DNA of 63,762 nucleotides from Abyssibacter sp. (GTDB lineage: Bacteria > Pseudomonadota > Gammaproteobacteria > Nevskiales > OUC007): contig JAGLCS010000025.1 in assembly GCA_023146115.1 (NCBI GenBank), positions 1-63,762 of the forward strand. Direction: 5' to 3'. Made by a program: the position numbers and the translations under genes. This document shows, piece by piece, positions 40,861-49,202 of this stretch. Within the stretch, counting starts at the first letter, position 1. Each line of letters starts with the position of its first letter. The notes under the pieces were generated by a model. That model was not told the DNA's origin. It made no database searches and was given only the letters and a program-made list of their open reading frames with translations.

Positions 40861-41130
40861 TTACCCAATCGACGACGGACGCTGACGAATGTCCTGTAAC
40901 GCTTCGTTCATTTTGAACAGCACGATCAGCAATTCACACCAGATACGAACTCCCAGCGCACCACCACCGATAATGCACAGGCCACGTAAAAACCCGCCAA
41001 ATGAAAATCCACCGAACCCAAAGAACATGGAACCAATGCCGCTGAAGGCGACGACGAGCAGCAGCAACCAATACACGAAGGTGATGATCCTCGGCGTGAT
41101 CATCGAATCGAAAAACAACACTTGTCTCAT
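40861..41130 (-). CDS. DUF4282-type small membrane protein
   Basis: An 89-residue protein beginning MRQVLFFDSMITPRIITFVYWLLLLVVAFSG. Two hydrophobic helices (about 13-33 and 42-62) are followed by the family ending RIWCELLIVLFKMNEALQDIR. This is the DUF4282 pattern (FFD.MITP.....YW, then R...E..IV.F.....L..I). Function unknown; the protein should sit in the inner membrane. ATG 41130 follows AGGAGA and is preferred to ATG 41178. Confidence 0.85.
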   Translation of the reverse strand: MRQVLFFDSMITPRIITFVYWLLLLVVAFSGIGSMFFGFGGFSFGGFLRGLCIIGGGALGVRIWCELLIVLFKMNEALQDIRQRPSSIG

Positions 41131-41296
41131 GGTGGTCTCTCCTACTGAATACGACGAACCAGGTTTCCTTCTTGCCAATCAAGCCTCGCTTCTCTGTCTT
41201 CTTCTGAACTTCCGATGAGGCCCGTGCACGCGTGGATAGCTCTTGAATCAAGCGCAACTTCTCCGCGATGCGTGCCTTCAGTCGGTTGGCCTGAAG

Positions 41297-41683
41297 TCAG
41301 GTTTCGTAGTCCTCAGTGCGAACCTCAACCCGACGTTGCAGCAAGGCCACAAAGCCCTTGCATAAGGCGACCCCCCACCCATACCCGAGCCCCCAACCCC
41401 AACCACCCCCACCGCCTGCCCCTGTCGACCAGGAATTGGTGCTTGAGCGACAGTAGTCATATGAGCGGCCACCATTGAGCGGAAGCACTGACTTGATCTC
41501 CAAGTTTTCTTCCATGCACCGCTGAGCAAGCAACGCTAGGCCTCGCTCCATCGACTGCTCATTGATCGTCCAGTCGCTGCGGTCCCAGATTCCCTTGTCA
41601 AACCTCCTGTTCTCGATTTTTTTGGATACGCAGTCATTTTCGACTTTCCATACAAACCATTCCGTTTCAAACAGAATTGGCAT
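41297..41683 (-). CDS. Hypothetical Gly/Trp-rich protein
   Basis: A 128-residue protein starting at ATG 41683 (MPILFETEWFVWKVEND) after AAGGGGA. Up to about 80 residues it looks like a soluble alpha/beta domain with several Cys (DCVSKKIENRRF, QRCMEEN, YDYCRSS). A Gly/Trp run TGAGGGGGWGWGLGYGWG (about 90-107) follows and then a short hydrophobic stretch. The run could be a membrane-associated or adhesive linker. There is no signal peptide. I do not recognise the family. It lies between the BamE-like lipoprotein and the DUF4282 gene, on the same strand, so an operon is likely. Confidence 0.6.
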   Translation of the reverse strand: MPILFETEWFVWKVENDCVSKKIENRRFDKGIWDRSDWTINEQSMERGLALLAQRCMEENLEIKSVLPLNGGRSYDYCRSSTNSWSTGAGGGGGWGWGLGYGWGVALCKGFVALLQRRVEVRTEDYET

Positions 41684-41736
41684 CGTTATCCCCTTCAGGC
41701 GGTTAATTCGACGAGCCCTGACCGGATGAAAACCGC

Positions 41737-42135
41737 TCAAAAACCCAACGGCGTCTTCGTTTCCTGACTCGTCTCGTCGTAAAGGAAATGCTCCACGACG
41801 TCGTCTTCATCGAAAATGATCGTGAGCTTCTGAAAGTCCGTGTCACTACCACCCAGAAACGAACCTACGACAGGAATGTAGGTCGCCGGATTCACCGTCG
41901 TCTTCGAGTACTGGTAATAAAACTCTCGATTGCCGTCTGACGTCAGGCCGGTCTGAATCGGGTCACCGAACATGGCTCTCACTTCTGCCAAGGTGGTGAC
42001 GCCTTCCTGAAGCTTGGCGACATTGTCGGGTTTGATCTGTGCGGATCCCCCGGCCGCAATGCAGCCCGTCAGTGCCAGACCGAGCGTCAGCATGGTGATC
42101 ACCCGCGCCCAGGCTATTCCCGTTTTCAATTTCAT
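41737..42135 (-). CDS. BamE/SmpA-like lipoprotein
   Basis: A 132-residue lipoprotein (MKLKTGIAWARVITMLTLGLALTGC). The mature part has the SmpA/OmlA-type pattern: NVAKLQEGVTTLAEVRAMFGDPIQ (about 38-61), then REFYYQYSKTT, and FQKLTIIFDEDDVVEHFLYDE. This is the fold of BamE and several small outer-membrane lipoproteins that bind partner proteins; it is not the canonical BamE, which is usually next to fur. ATG 42135 is chosen because GAGGGAG precedes it. It is the first gene of a three-gene minus-strand run. It is divergent from the winged-helix kinase, sharing the spacer with the repeat block at 42242-42340. Confidence 0.82.
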   Translation of the reverse strand: MKLKTGIAWARVITMLTLGLALTGCIAAGGSAQIKPDNVAKLQEGVTTLAEVRAMFGDPIQTGLTSDGNREFYYQYSKTTVNPATYIPVVGSFLGGSDTDFQKLTIIFDEDDVVEHFLYDETSQETKTPLGF

Positions 42136-42241
42136 CGTGACTCCCTCTTGGTTATGAAACGCTGATGCACGAGAAGACGACGGGCATTGGTGCGGTTGAA
42201 ACAAACTCCTGACGCGAACCTATGCCGGCCAACCTCGAGTT

Positions 42242-42340
42242 CCGACCAAAAGACTGCCGGCATTGACACCCGCGAGTCCTCAAGCCGGTTTCAAGAAACC
42301 TTCAAGCCGCTCTTTCCGAGCACCGCTGACACGCGGTATG
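42242..42340. promoter_or_regulatory. Shared promoter block, copy 2 (triple 11-bp TCAAG repeat)
   Basis: TCAAG at 42280, 42291 and 42302, again 11 bp apart, within 42276-42340, and the box CCGACCAAAAGACTGCC at 42242-42258, 17 bp to the left. Both parts correspond to copy 1 in order and spacing. The block lies between the divergent BamE-like lipoprotein (start 42135) and winged-helix kinase (start 42420). Because copy 1 can only serve a minus-strand gene, the common target direction is probably minus, with autoregulation of the kinase gene also possible. Confidence 0.65.
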
Positions 42341-42349
42341 GTTAAAAAA

Positions 42350-42365
42350 ACTCGGTATACCGAGT
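42350..42365. promoter_or_regulatory. 16-bp perfect palindrome upstream of the kinase gene
   Basis: ACTCGGTATACCGAGT, 54 bp before ATG 42420. It may be an operator for a dimeric repressor or overlap the kinase promoter; it has no counterpart near copy 1 of the repeat. Confidence 0.4.
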
Positions 42366-42419
42366 CGGGGAATCAGCTGGATTCGGCGTTTTTTTAAACG
42401 ACGCTTGGGGAATGGTGAA

Positions 42420-45161
42420 ATGAGCGAAGGCAGCCACCTGTATCGCTGGCGGTTCGGCGACATGCAGTTCGATGAGGCGAGACTGGAACTGCGTGTGTCG
42501 GGACTGCCGGTCGACGTCGAACAAAAACCGCTGCAAGTCCTTGCCCAGTTGCTACGACACGCGGGCGAAGTCGTCACCAAGGAAGAATTGTTCGAGACGG
42601 TGTGGCAGGGACGGGTGACCGTCGATCATGTCCTGGCCACCGCGATCGGCAAATTGCGCAAGGTTTTCGGAGACGATGGCACGAAACTCATTGTCACCGT
42701 TCCCAGGGTGGGATACCGACTGGCCATTCCGGTCGAACGCGTGGCAGTCGGCCGCCGCCACACCAGTCAGATGGATCTGACCCCGGGGGCGAAAGTGCCC
42801 GGCCGCGACCACTTTCAGCTGGAACGCCAGCTCAGCCCTTCCGGCAGCAGTGAAGTCTGGCTGGCACGCCACAGTAAGACGGGCGAGCAACGCGTCTACA
42901 AGTTTAGTCCCGACGGCAGCCGGCTGTCCTCCCTCAAGCGCGAGGCGACACTGTTCCGCGTTCTGCGCGAAAGCCTGGGGGAGCGTGACGATTTCGTCCG
43001 CATCATCGACTGGAATTTCGAAACCGCTCCGTTCTTTCTCGAATGCGAATTCGGCGGACAAAACCTGTCAGATTGGGCACAAACTGGTGACGCGCTAGAC
43101 GATATGTCCCTGGATGAGCGCCTGGCGTTCTTCATCCAGATTTGCGACACCGTTTCCGCGGCACATAGCGTCGGGGTCCTTCACAAAGACCTGAAACCCG
43201 GCAACGTACTGGTAACCGGTGAAGACGGTGCCTGGCGCACACGTTTGACCGATTTCGGCAGTAGCCGTCTGCTGGAGCCCGGGCGGCTGGACGAGCTCGG
43301 GATCACCAATCTGGGCCTGACACTGACTCAAGGCATCGGCGGAGACTCCAGCAGCGGCACGCCGCTCTATCTGGCACCTGAACTCGTCGCGGGACACGCG
43401 CCCACGGTACAAAGCGACGTCTACGCGCTGGGCATCATGCTCTACCAGATACTCGTCGGCGATCTGTCTCGCCCCATGGCGCCGGGATGGGAGCGCGATA
43501 TTGCCGACGAGTTACTTCAAGAAGATGTCGCTCGGGCGACCGACGGCCATCCTGCGCGTCGGTTACCGAACGTATCGGAACTGACGAAACGACTGCGAAC
43601 ACTGGAATCACGTCATAGTGAGCGCCAGCACATTGCCGACGCAGAACTGCAGAACCGGATTGCAGCACAAACTCTAGAACGCGCGAAAGCCAGGCGGCCT
43701 TGGATCGCAGCGACCATAGGCATGCTGGTCGTCGGATTAGCGACTACGTTATGGCTATTCGAGCAAAGCGATCGTGCCCGTGTCCAGGCAGAACAGGAGC
43801 GCCGGCGCGCAGAGGCCACGGTGGCGTTTTTGACCGACGATATAATTGGGGGAGCCAACCCTGGTCGCGCCGGTTTCGAAAAAAACCCAACTGTCCAAGA
43901 GTTGCTAGAACTCGCCTCCAATCAGATTGAGCAGCGCTTTGCCGACGAACCCGCCACCGAGGCCGCCGTCTGGCAAGCAATGGGAGATGCAGCATTTGCC
44001 ATTCATCAGTTCCGAGACGCGAAAGAATACTTCCAAAATGCGGTGAAAAGCAGCGAAGTAGCGTTCGGCGAGAGCGATACTCGAATCGCCGCCGCCTTGT
44101 ATAACGTGGCACTGGCGCAGTCATATGCTGAAGACGCCAAATCGTTAAACTTAGTAAAAATAACTCTGGAGCGCGCGGACACATTAGCCGGGGAACAAGT
44201 CAATAAAACTTCGGAACTTGCACTGCTCGCGGCACGTGCACACGCCGGCTACCATGCAACAAAACTCGAACCAGCGCTGGCACTGCCATATCTCGAGAAA
44301 ACCGCCAGCCTGCTCCAGCGTTTGCGGCCAGAGGCACGACTGGAACGATTTAGTGTGCAGTCGCAAATTACCGAAGCACTCCTTCGGCAAGGCAAGCCGG
44401 AAGCAGCGATGAAACGCGCGCAATCGCTAATACAGCAAATGGATCAGACTCCAACCGATGGCGGTCAAGAGCTGCGTGCAAACGTTCAAATGATGCTGGC
44501 GCGAAGCCTCAGAGCCTTACACCGATTCGATGAGGCCGTCCGAGCGGCGGAGTTGGCCCTTGAGAACGCCGCTTCCGTAAACCCCGATTCGAGGACCGTC
44601 CTGCTAATCCGCTCTCAACTGGCAGCAATATACGACGAGGCCGGTGACTGTGAGCAATCTCTCGAAGTGATGCGAGAAGTTAGCGCTGAGGCAACCCGGC
44701 TGGTCGGACTAAACAATCGTTTTACATTGATCGAAAATGGGAATCTCGGCTTCAAGGAATATGAGTGCGGCGATCCCGCGGTGGGGCTGGCACTCGTTGA
44801 GGAGGTTGGGGAGACACTTCGGGTCGCCAACGGGAACGATGATACTGCTTCGCAAGCCTTTCGGGTGTTCGCAGCTGAAGCCTATGCAGACAAAGGACAA
44901 TATGATCGCAGCCTTGCGCTGCTGGACGGTCTGGAGCCCGCCAAGTTGGTCGCGGCGCAAAGCGAACCCGAATGGGCGGCGCGCCTCGAAGCGATTCGTG
45001 GCCAGGCGCTGCTGGGGAAAGGGAAATACGCCGAAGCAGTTGCACTGCTGAAAGCAGCAATCCCACAACTCAGGAAGCTACACGGCGATCCGGAGGCGAT
45101 AGAAAAGTATGAGAGATGCTTGGAGACCGCACGCGGCGAACTGACACTATCGAAAAGATAG
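42420..45161 (+). CDS. Winged-helix / Ser-Thr kinase / TPR transmembrane regulator
   Basis: A 913-residue fusion. Residues about 8-105 are an OmpR/PhoB-type winged helix (EQKPLQVLAQLLRHAGEVVTKEELFETVW, TAIGKLRKVFGDD, VPRVGYRL). Residues about 130-400 form a Hanks-type kinase: Lys161 (VYKFS), HKDLKPGN with catalytic Asp257, DFGSSR (278-283), GTPLYLAPE and SDVYALGIMLYQ; the Gly-rich loop is degenerate (SPSGSSEVW). A Lys/Arg stop-transfer and one membrane helix (about 428-447) follow. The rest (450-913) is helical with TPR-like repeats and would be periplasmic. So DNA binding and kinase are cytoplasmic and sensing is outside. ATG 42420 follows TGGGGA. It is divergent from lipoprotein genes whose promoters carry 11-bp repeats. 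Confidence 0.92.
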   Translation: MSEGSHLYRWRFGDMQFDEARLELRVSGLPVDVEQKPLQVLAQLLRHAGEVVTKEELFETVWQGRVTVDHVLATAIGKLRKVFGDDGTKLIVTVPRVGYRLAIPVERVAVGRRHTSQMDLTPGAKVPGRDHFQLERQLSPSGSSEVWLARHSKTGEQRVYKFSPDGSRLSSLKREATLFRVLRESLGERDDFVRIIDWNFETAPFFLECEFGGQNLSDWAQTGDALDDMSLDERLAFFIQICDTVSAAHSVGVLHKDLKPGNVLVTGEDGAWRTRLTDFGSSRLLEPGRLDELGITNLGLTLTQGIGGDSSSGTPLYLAPELVAGHAPTVQSDVYALGIMLYQILVGDLSRPMAPGWERDIADELLQEDVARATDGHPARRLPNVSELTKRLRTLESRHSERQHIADAELQNRIAAQTLERAKARRPWIAATIGMLVVGLATTLWLFEQSDRARVQAEQERRRAEATVAFLTDDIIGGANPGRAGFEKNPTVQELLELASNQIEQRFADEPATEAAVWQAMGDAAFAIHQFRDAKEYFQNAVKSSEVAFGESDTRIAAALYNVALAQSYAEDAKSLNLVKITLERADTLAGEQVNKTSELALLAARAHAGYHATKLEPALALPYLEKTASLLQRLRPEARLERFSVQSQITEALLRQGKPEAAMKRAQSLIQQMDQTPTDGGQELRANVQMMLARSLRALHRFDEAVRAAELALENAASVNPDSRTVLLIRSQLAAIYDEAGDCEQSLEVMREVSAEATRLVGLNNRFTLIENGNLGFKEYECGDPAVGLALVEEVGETLRVANGNDDTASQAFRVFAAEAYADKGQYDRSLALLDGLEPAKLVAAQSEPEWAARLEAIRGQALLGKGKYAEAVALLKAAIPQLRKLHGDPEAIEKYERCLETARGELTLSKR

Positions 45162-45187
45162 GCCTGCCAAGTTGGGTGTGTGCCGCG

Positions 45188-45955
45188 CTACTCGCACTCA
45201 CCCGCCTTGATCTGCTCGTCGACCTCCTTCGAGCCGGGCACGAACACGCGAGCGGCGATGATTCCGATCTCGAACAGGATGTAGGCCGGCAGCGCGAGCA
45301 GGGTTTGCGACACGATATCCGGCGGCGTCAGCAGCATCCCCAGCGTGAATACAGCGACCAGGACGTAGGGCCGTTTCGCCCGTAGCTGACCGGGCGTCGT
45401 GAACCCGGCCCAAACCATCAGCACGATGGCGACCGGTGTCTCGAACGCCGCTCCGAATGCCAGGAACAGCTTGATGATGAAATCGAGATAGCGGCTGATG
45501 TCGGTCATGACCGCGACGCCTTCCGGCGCAACCGAGACCAGAAAGCCGAAGATCAACGGAAAGACGACAAAGTAGGCGAATGCCATACCGAGGTAGAACA
45601 ACAGCGTGCTGGTGAGCAGCAGAGGCACTGCCAGGCGCTGTTCCCGCTTGTACAGGCCCGGCGCCACGAACGCCCAGACCTGATACAGAATCCAGGGCAT
45701 GGACAAGACCACGGCCAGCAGCATCGCCAGCTTGAACGGCGTCAGGAACGGAGCCGCCACCTCGGTGGCGATCATGCTGGTGCCGGCGGGCATCTGCGCC
45801 AGCAGCGGCACGGCGATAAACGAAAAGATCGGCTGAGCGAAAAACGCGAGCGGCAGGAATACCACCAGCACGCCGGCCATCGCCTTCATCAGCCGGGTGC
45901 GCAGTTCCAGCAGATGGGACAGTAGCGGTGCATCGCCGCCCAAGGTGTCACTCAC
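45188..45955 (-). CDS. tatC: Twin-arginine translocase subunit TatC
   Basis: A 255-residue six-helix membrane protein that recognises twin-arginine signals. The text SHLLELRTRLMKAMAGV with conserved Glu near the N-terminus, MPWILYQVWAFVAPGLYKREQR, FPLIFGFL and the FGAAFETPVAIVLM segment are diagnostic. It begins at GTG 45955, 2 bp before the end of tatB. The last gene of the his-tat string, convergent with the kinase gene. PhoX-like and PhoD-like proteins in this window are expected substrates. Confidence 0.96.
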   Translation of the reverse strand: MSDTLGGDAPLLSHLLELRTRLMKAMAGVLVVFLPLAFFAQPIFSFIAVPLLAQMPAGTSMIATEVAAPFLTPFKLAMLLAVVLSMPWILYQVWAFVAPGLYKREQRLAVPLLLTSTLLFYLGMAFAYFVVFPLIFGFLVSVAPEGVAVMTDISRYLDFIIKLFLAFGAAFETPVAIVLMVWAGFTTPGQLRAKRPYVLVAVFTLGMLLTPPDIVSQTLLALPAYILFEIGIIAARVFVPGSKEVDEQIKAGECE

Positions 45956-46256
45956 CTGGCGCAGCCTGCTTGGTGGCCTTTTCCTGCGAAGATGTCGAGG
46001 TCGTCCCATCGTCAGATTTCGTATCCAGATCCGCGACGGATTCCTTCATCATCCGCTGCGCTTCAGCAAAGGACTTGGCGGCTTCCGACTTACGCGTCTC
46101 GCGTTCCAGTTCGGTGGTGAGATTACGGACAAAGGCGCGTGCACGGCCGGTCCACTGCCCGACCGTACGCGCTGCCTGGGGCAGTCGCTCGGGACCGAGC
46201 ACGATGAGTGCGATGCTGAAGATCAGCAGCAACTCCCAGAAGCCGATGTCGAACAT
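45948..46256 (-). CDS. tatB: Sec-independent translocase subunit TatB
   Basis: A 102-residue protein: N-terminal helix FDIGFWELLLIFSIALIVLGPERLPQAARTVG with the Glu and GPERLP hinge of TatB, an amphipathic helix, and a charged disordered tail. TatB forms the receptor complex with TatC. Placed between tatA (21-bp gap) and tatC (8-bp overlap). Confidence 0.95.
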   Translation of the reverse strand: MFDIGFWELLLIFSIALIVLGPERLPQAARTVGQWTGRARAFVRNLTTELERETRKSEAAKSFAEAQRMMKESVADLDTKSDDGTTSTSSQEKATKQAAPGE

Positions 46257-46277
46257 GGCAGAGCCGACTCCGTACGA

Positions 46278-46532
46278 TCAGGAAGACTGACGCTCGCCGG
46301 TCTTGCTGGTCGCTTCAGTGCTTTCGGACTTCTCGGCCGAGATGGATGCCGGGTCGTCGGTCTCTTCGGATTTCGCCTGCTCCTCCTCGCCGTCTTTCAT
46401 CGCCGATTTGAAGCCCTTGATCGCGCCGCCCAGATCACCGCCCAGATTGCGAACCCGCTTGGTGCCGAACACCAGCAGCACGATCGCCAGAATGATCAGA
46501 AGCTGCCACATGCTGATGCCGCCTAATCCCAT
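46278..46532 (-). CDS. tatA: Sec-independent translocase subunit TatA
   Basis: An 84-residue protein: [42 protein letters not shown], the classical TatA membrane helix with FGTKRVR hinge and amphipathic helix, then an acidic tail ([15 protein letters not shown]). It polymerises to form the protein-conducting element. It starts 2 bp after the stop of hisE, which binds the his and tat genes into one transcript. Confidence 0.96.
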   Translation of the reverse strand: MGLGGISMWQLLIILAIVLLVFGTKRVRNLGGDLGGAIKGFKSAMKDGEEEQAKSEETDDPASISAEKSESTEATSKTGERQSS

Positions 46533-46534
46533 TG

Positions 46535-46867
46535 CTACTTGCCCTCCGCGGCTCTTGCCGCTTTCTCGTCCAAACCCGACACGCCGAAGCGACGCTGCAA
46601 TTCTGCCAGCACCGCCGCCGCATCGAGCCCATGGTGATTCAACAAGACCATCGTGTGAAACCAGAGGTCGGCCACTTCGTGCACCAAAGCCTCAGGCTGA
46701 TCATCCAGACCCGCGATGATCACTTCCGCCGCTTCCTCGCCAACCTTTTTGCCCACCGCTGCCGGCCCGCCTGCGTGCAGACGTGCGACATAGGACTGGT
46801 CAGGAGAGGCGTGCCGCCGCTCTGCGAGTATCGCGTCGAGCTGGGCGAGGATGTCGGAAGAAGACAT
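46535..46867 (-). CDS. hisE: Phosphoribosyl-ATP pyrophosphatase
   Basis: A 110-residue helical enzyme of the second step of histidine synthesis (PR-ATP to PR-AMP). Motifs: [29 protein letters not shown] with the Glu ligands, and [18 protein letters not shown]. It is monofunctional: the cyclohydrolase hisI that commonly precedes it is not encoded in the 52-bp gap to hisF. ATG 46867 ([11 protein letters not shown]) is chosen over a longer frame that runs into hisF. Confidence 0.95.
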   Translation of the reverse strand: MSSSDILAQLDAILAERRHASPDQSYVARLHAGGPAAVGKKVGEEAAEVIIAGLDDQPEALVHEVADLWFHTMVLLNHHGLDAAAVLAELQRRFGVSGLDEKAARAAEGK

Positions 46868-46919
46868 ATTGCACCGTCTGCAGATTGCAGAATCGTGACG
46901 TTCGGCGTAATCGCCGTGG

Positions 46920-47711
46920 CTAACGCCGAACTTGCACGCCGCGTTCGGCGAGAAAATCCTTGGCTTCGCCCACGGTGTGCTGACCGAAATGAAAGATGCT
47001 GGCGGCCAGCACCGCGTCGGCATGACCGGCGACGAGGCCATCATACAGGTCCTCCAGAGCCCCCACACCGCCTGACGCGATCACCGGAACGGGGACCGCA
47101 TCGGCCACGGCCCGCGTCAGATCCACATCAAAGCCTTCCTTGGTGCCATCGCGATCCATGCTGGTCAGCAGGATTTCACCGGCGCCGAGTTCGACCAGTC
47201 GTTGCGCCCATTCCACCGCATCCATACCGGTCGATTTGCGGCCGCCGTGGGTGTAGACATGCCAGCCGGCTGGCATGTCGTCCTGCTTGCGGCGCTTTTT
47301 CGGTCGGCGAGCGTCGATCGCGCCGACAATGCACTGCGAGCCATAACGCTCCGCGGCTTCCGAGACGAACTCGGGACGATCAACCGCGGCGGTGTTGATC
47401 GACACCTTGTCGGCGCCCGCGTTGAGCAGCGCGCGCACGTCGGCGTTGGTTCGAACGCCCCCGCCGACCGTCAGCGGGATGTAGATCTGCGCGGCCGCGG
47501 CCTCAACCACGTGAATCAGCGTTTCCCGGTTGTCCGAACTCGCGGTGATGTCGAGGATCACCAGTTCGTCAGCCCCTTGCTGGTCATACCGGCGCGCAAC
47601 CTCGACGGGGTCACCCGCATCCTTGATATCAACGAACTTGACGCCCTTGACCACGCGGCCCTTGTCCACATCGAGACAGGGCACGATGCGCTTGGCCAGA
47701 CCGCTGGTCAT
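46920..47711 (-). CDS. hisF: Imidazole glycerol phosphate synthase cyclase subunit
   Basis: A 263-residue TIM barrel that, with HisH, makes imidazole glycerol phosphate and AICAR from PRFAR. Text: [19 protein letters not shown] (catalytic Asp), [52 protein letters not shown] with the second catalytic Asp, and [12 protein letters not shown]. It overlaps hisA by 4 bp. Confidence 0.97.
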   Translation of the reverse strand: MTSGLAKRIVPCLDVDKGRVVKGVKFVDIKDAGDPVEVARRYDQQGADELVILDITASSDNRETLIHVVEAAAAQIYIPLTVGGGVRTNADVRALLNAGADKVSINTAAVDRPEFVSEAAERYGSQCIVGAIDARRPKKRRKQDDMPAGWHVYTHGGRKSTGMDAVEWAQRLVELGAGEILLTSMDRDGTKEGFDVDLTRAVADAVPVPVIASGGVGALEDLYDGLVAGHADAVLAASIFHFGQHTVGEAKDFLAERGVQVRR

Positions 47712-48451
47712 GACTGTGATTGGACCTCGTCAACCACGGCCTGGGCTTCAGCCAGATCGAGCTTGCCTTCATAAAGAGCCCGGCCGATGACGGCGCCCGC
47801 GACGCCGGACTCGCCAAGCCCGGCCAAGGCGCGGATGTCCTCGATGCTGGAAATGCCGCCTGAGGCGAACACGGGCACGGCGACGGCCTCGGCCAACTCC
47901 TTGGTGCCGGGCACATTGACGCCCTGCATCATGCCGTCGCGCTCGATATCGGTGTAGATGAAAGCTTCGGCGCCGTCTCGTTCAAAATGCTGCGCCAGAT
48001 CCAGCAGATCATGCTGGGAAAGCTTGCTCCAGCCGTCGACCGCGACCTTGCCGTCACGCACATCCAGACCGACCAGAATGTGGCGCGGAAACTCGATGCA
48101 CAGATCCGCGAGCAGATGCGGCTCGTTAATGACCTTGGTGCCAAGAATCACGTACTGCACGCCGGCTTCGAGGCAGGCGACCACGGCGTCTTCATCGCGA
48201 ATGCCTCCACCGACCTGGACCGGAATGTCGCCCGCAGCCTCGGTGATGGCCTGGATCGCCGCCAAGTTTCTCGGCTCACCGGCCTTGGCACCGTCCAGAT
48301 CGACCAGATGCAGGCGCCGGGCACCAGCCTTGATCCACTGCTTGGCCACATCGACGGGATCGTCGGAAAAGACCGTGACATCGTCCATGCGCCCCTGGCG
48401 CAGGCGGACACACTGACCGTCTTTCAAATCAATTGCGGGTATTAAAAGCAT
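47708..48451 (-). CDS. hisA: ProFAR isomerase
   Basis: A 247-residue TIM barrel catalysing the Amadori rearrangement of ProFAR to PRFAR. Motifs: [19 protein letters not shown] with the catalytic Asp, [51 protein letters not shown] and [12 protein letters not shown]. It lies 1 bp after hisH, as usual for hisH-A-F strings. Confidence 0.97.
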   Translation of the reverse strand: MLLIPAIDLKDGQCVRLRQGRMDDVTVFSDDPVDVAKQWIKAGARRLHLVDLDGAKAGEPRNLAAIQAITEAAGDIPVQVGGGIRDEDAVVACLEAGVQYVILGTKVINEPHLLADLCIEFPRHILVGLDVRDGKVAVDGWSKLSQHDLLDLAQHFERDGAEAFIYTDIERDGMMQGVNVPGTKELAEAVAVPVFASGGISSIEDIRALAGLGESGVAGAVIGRALYEGKLDLAEAQAVVDEVQSQS

Positions 48452-48452
48452 G

Positions 48453-49100
48453 TTAGGCCTGCCCGTCCCAGTGCACGAAGTTGGCGAGAAGCGTCATTCC
48501 GGCTCCTTGGCTTTTTTCCGGATGAAATTGAACAGCGAATAGATTCGGTTTGATCAGCATGGAGGCGAAATCCACGCCATGCCGGGTCATGCCCAGCGTG
48601 TCCGCATCGTGCACCGGCCGAGCACGGTAGCTATGGACGAAGTAAAACCACGCATCCTCTGACACACCGTCGAGCAAGGGGTGTGTCCGTGTATGCCGCA
48701 CCTGATTCCAGCCCATGTGCGGAACCTTGATGCGCTGCGAGCTACTCCCTTCGGCTTCCGGTTCTGGAAAGGCCTCGACCGTCCCCTGGAACAATCCCAG
48801 GGTGTCGGCGCCGCCATTCTCATCGGAGTGATCCAGCATGATCTGCATGCCCAGACAAACGCCGAGGATCGGCACCCGCCCCGCGGCCTCGCGGACAAAG
48901 GCATCGAGTTCCAGGCGCTGGAGCTCCTGCATGCAATGTTTGGCACCACCCACACCAGGCAGCACTAGATGCTCTGCGCGCACCAGCTTGTCGGGATCGT
49001 AGGTGACCTCGACGCGGTCCTCGGCTGAAACCCGCGATATGGCCTTGGACAGCGAATGCAGATTGCCCATGCCGTAGTCGATGACACCAATCGATGCCAT
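48453..49100 (-). CDS. hisH: Imidazole glycerol phosphate synthase glutaminase subunit
   Basis: A 215-residue class I glutamine amidotransferase that supplies ammonia to HisF. The nucleophile is in ILGVCLGMQIML (Cys), and the His-Glu pair in FAVQFHPEKSQ. IDYGMGNLHSL at the N-terminus is characteristic. It is separated from hisB by 102 bp. Confidence 0.96.
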   Translation of the reverse strand: MASIGVIDYGMGNLHSLSKAISRVSAEDRVEVTYDPDKLVRAEHLVLPGVGGAKHCMQELQRLELDAFVREAAGRVPILGVCLGMQIMLDHSDENGGADTLGLFQGTVEAFPEPEAEGSSSQRIKVPHMGWNQVRHTRTHPLLDGVSEDAWFYFVHSYRARPVHDADTLGMTRHGVDFASMLIKPNLFAVQFHPEKSQGAGMTLLANFVHWDGQA

Positions 49101-49202
49101 TACGCAGCCCTCCCGGCGTCCGAAGCGGAGGCCGGCAAAGCGCGCGAAAACAAGAGTGGGAGGGCGTTCATCAGATCCGGGCGTGGGTCCGTGTTCGGCT
49201 CG

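Noticed and set aside
41737-42135. Assigning this lipoprotein as the true BamE
   Set aside because: It has the SmpA/OmlA fold pattern but not the usual fur-adjacent context, and it shares a promoter type with another lipoprotein, so it is called BamE-like only.
42276-42340. A tandem repeat caused by gene duplication around the kinase
   Set aside because: Only the promoter blocks are similar; the two downstream lipoproteins are unrelated in sequence and size, so shared regulation is the better explanation.
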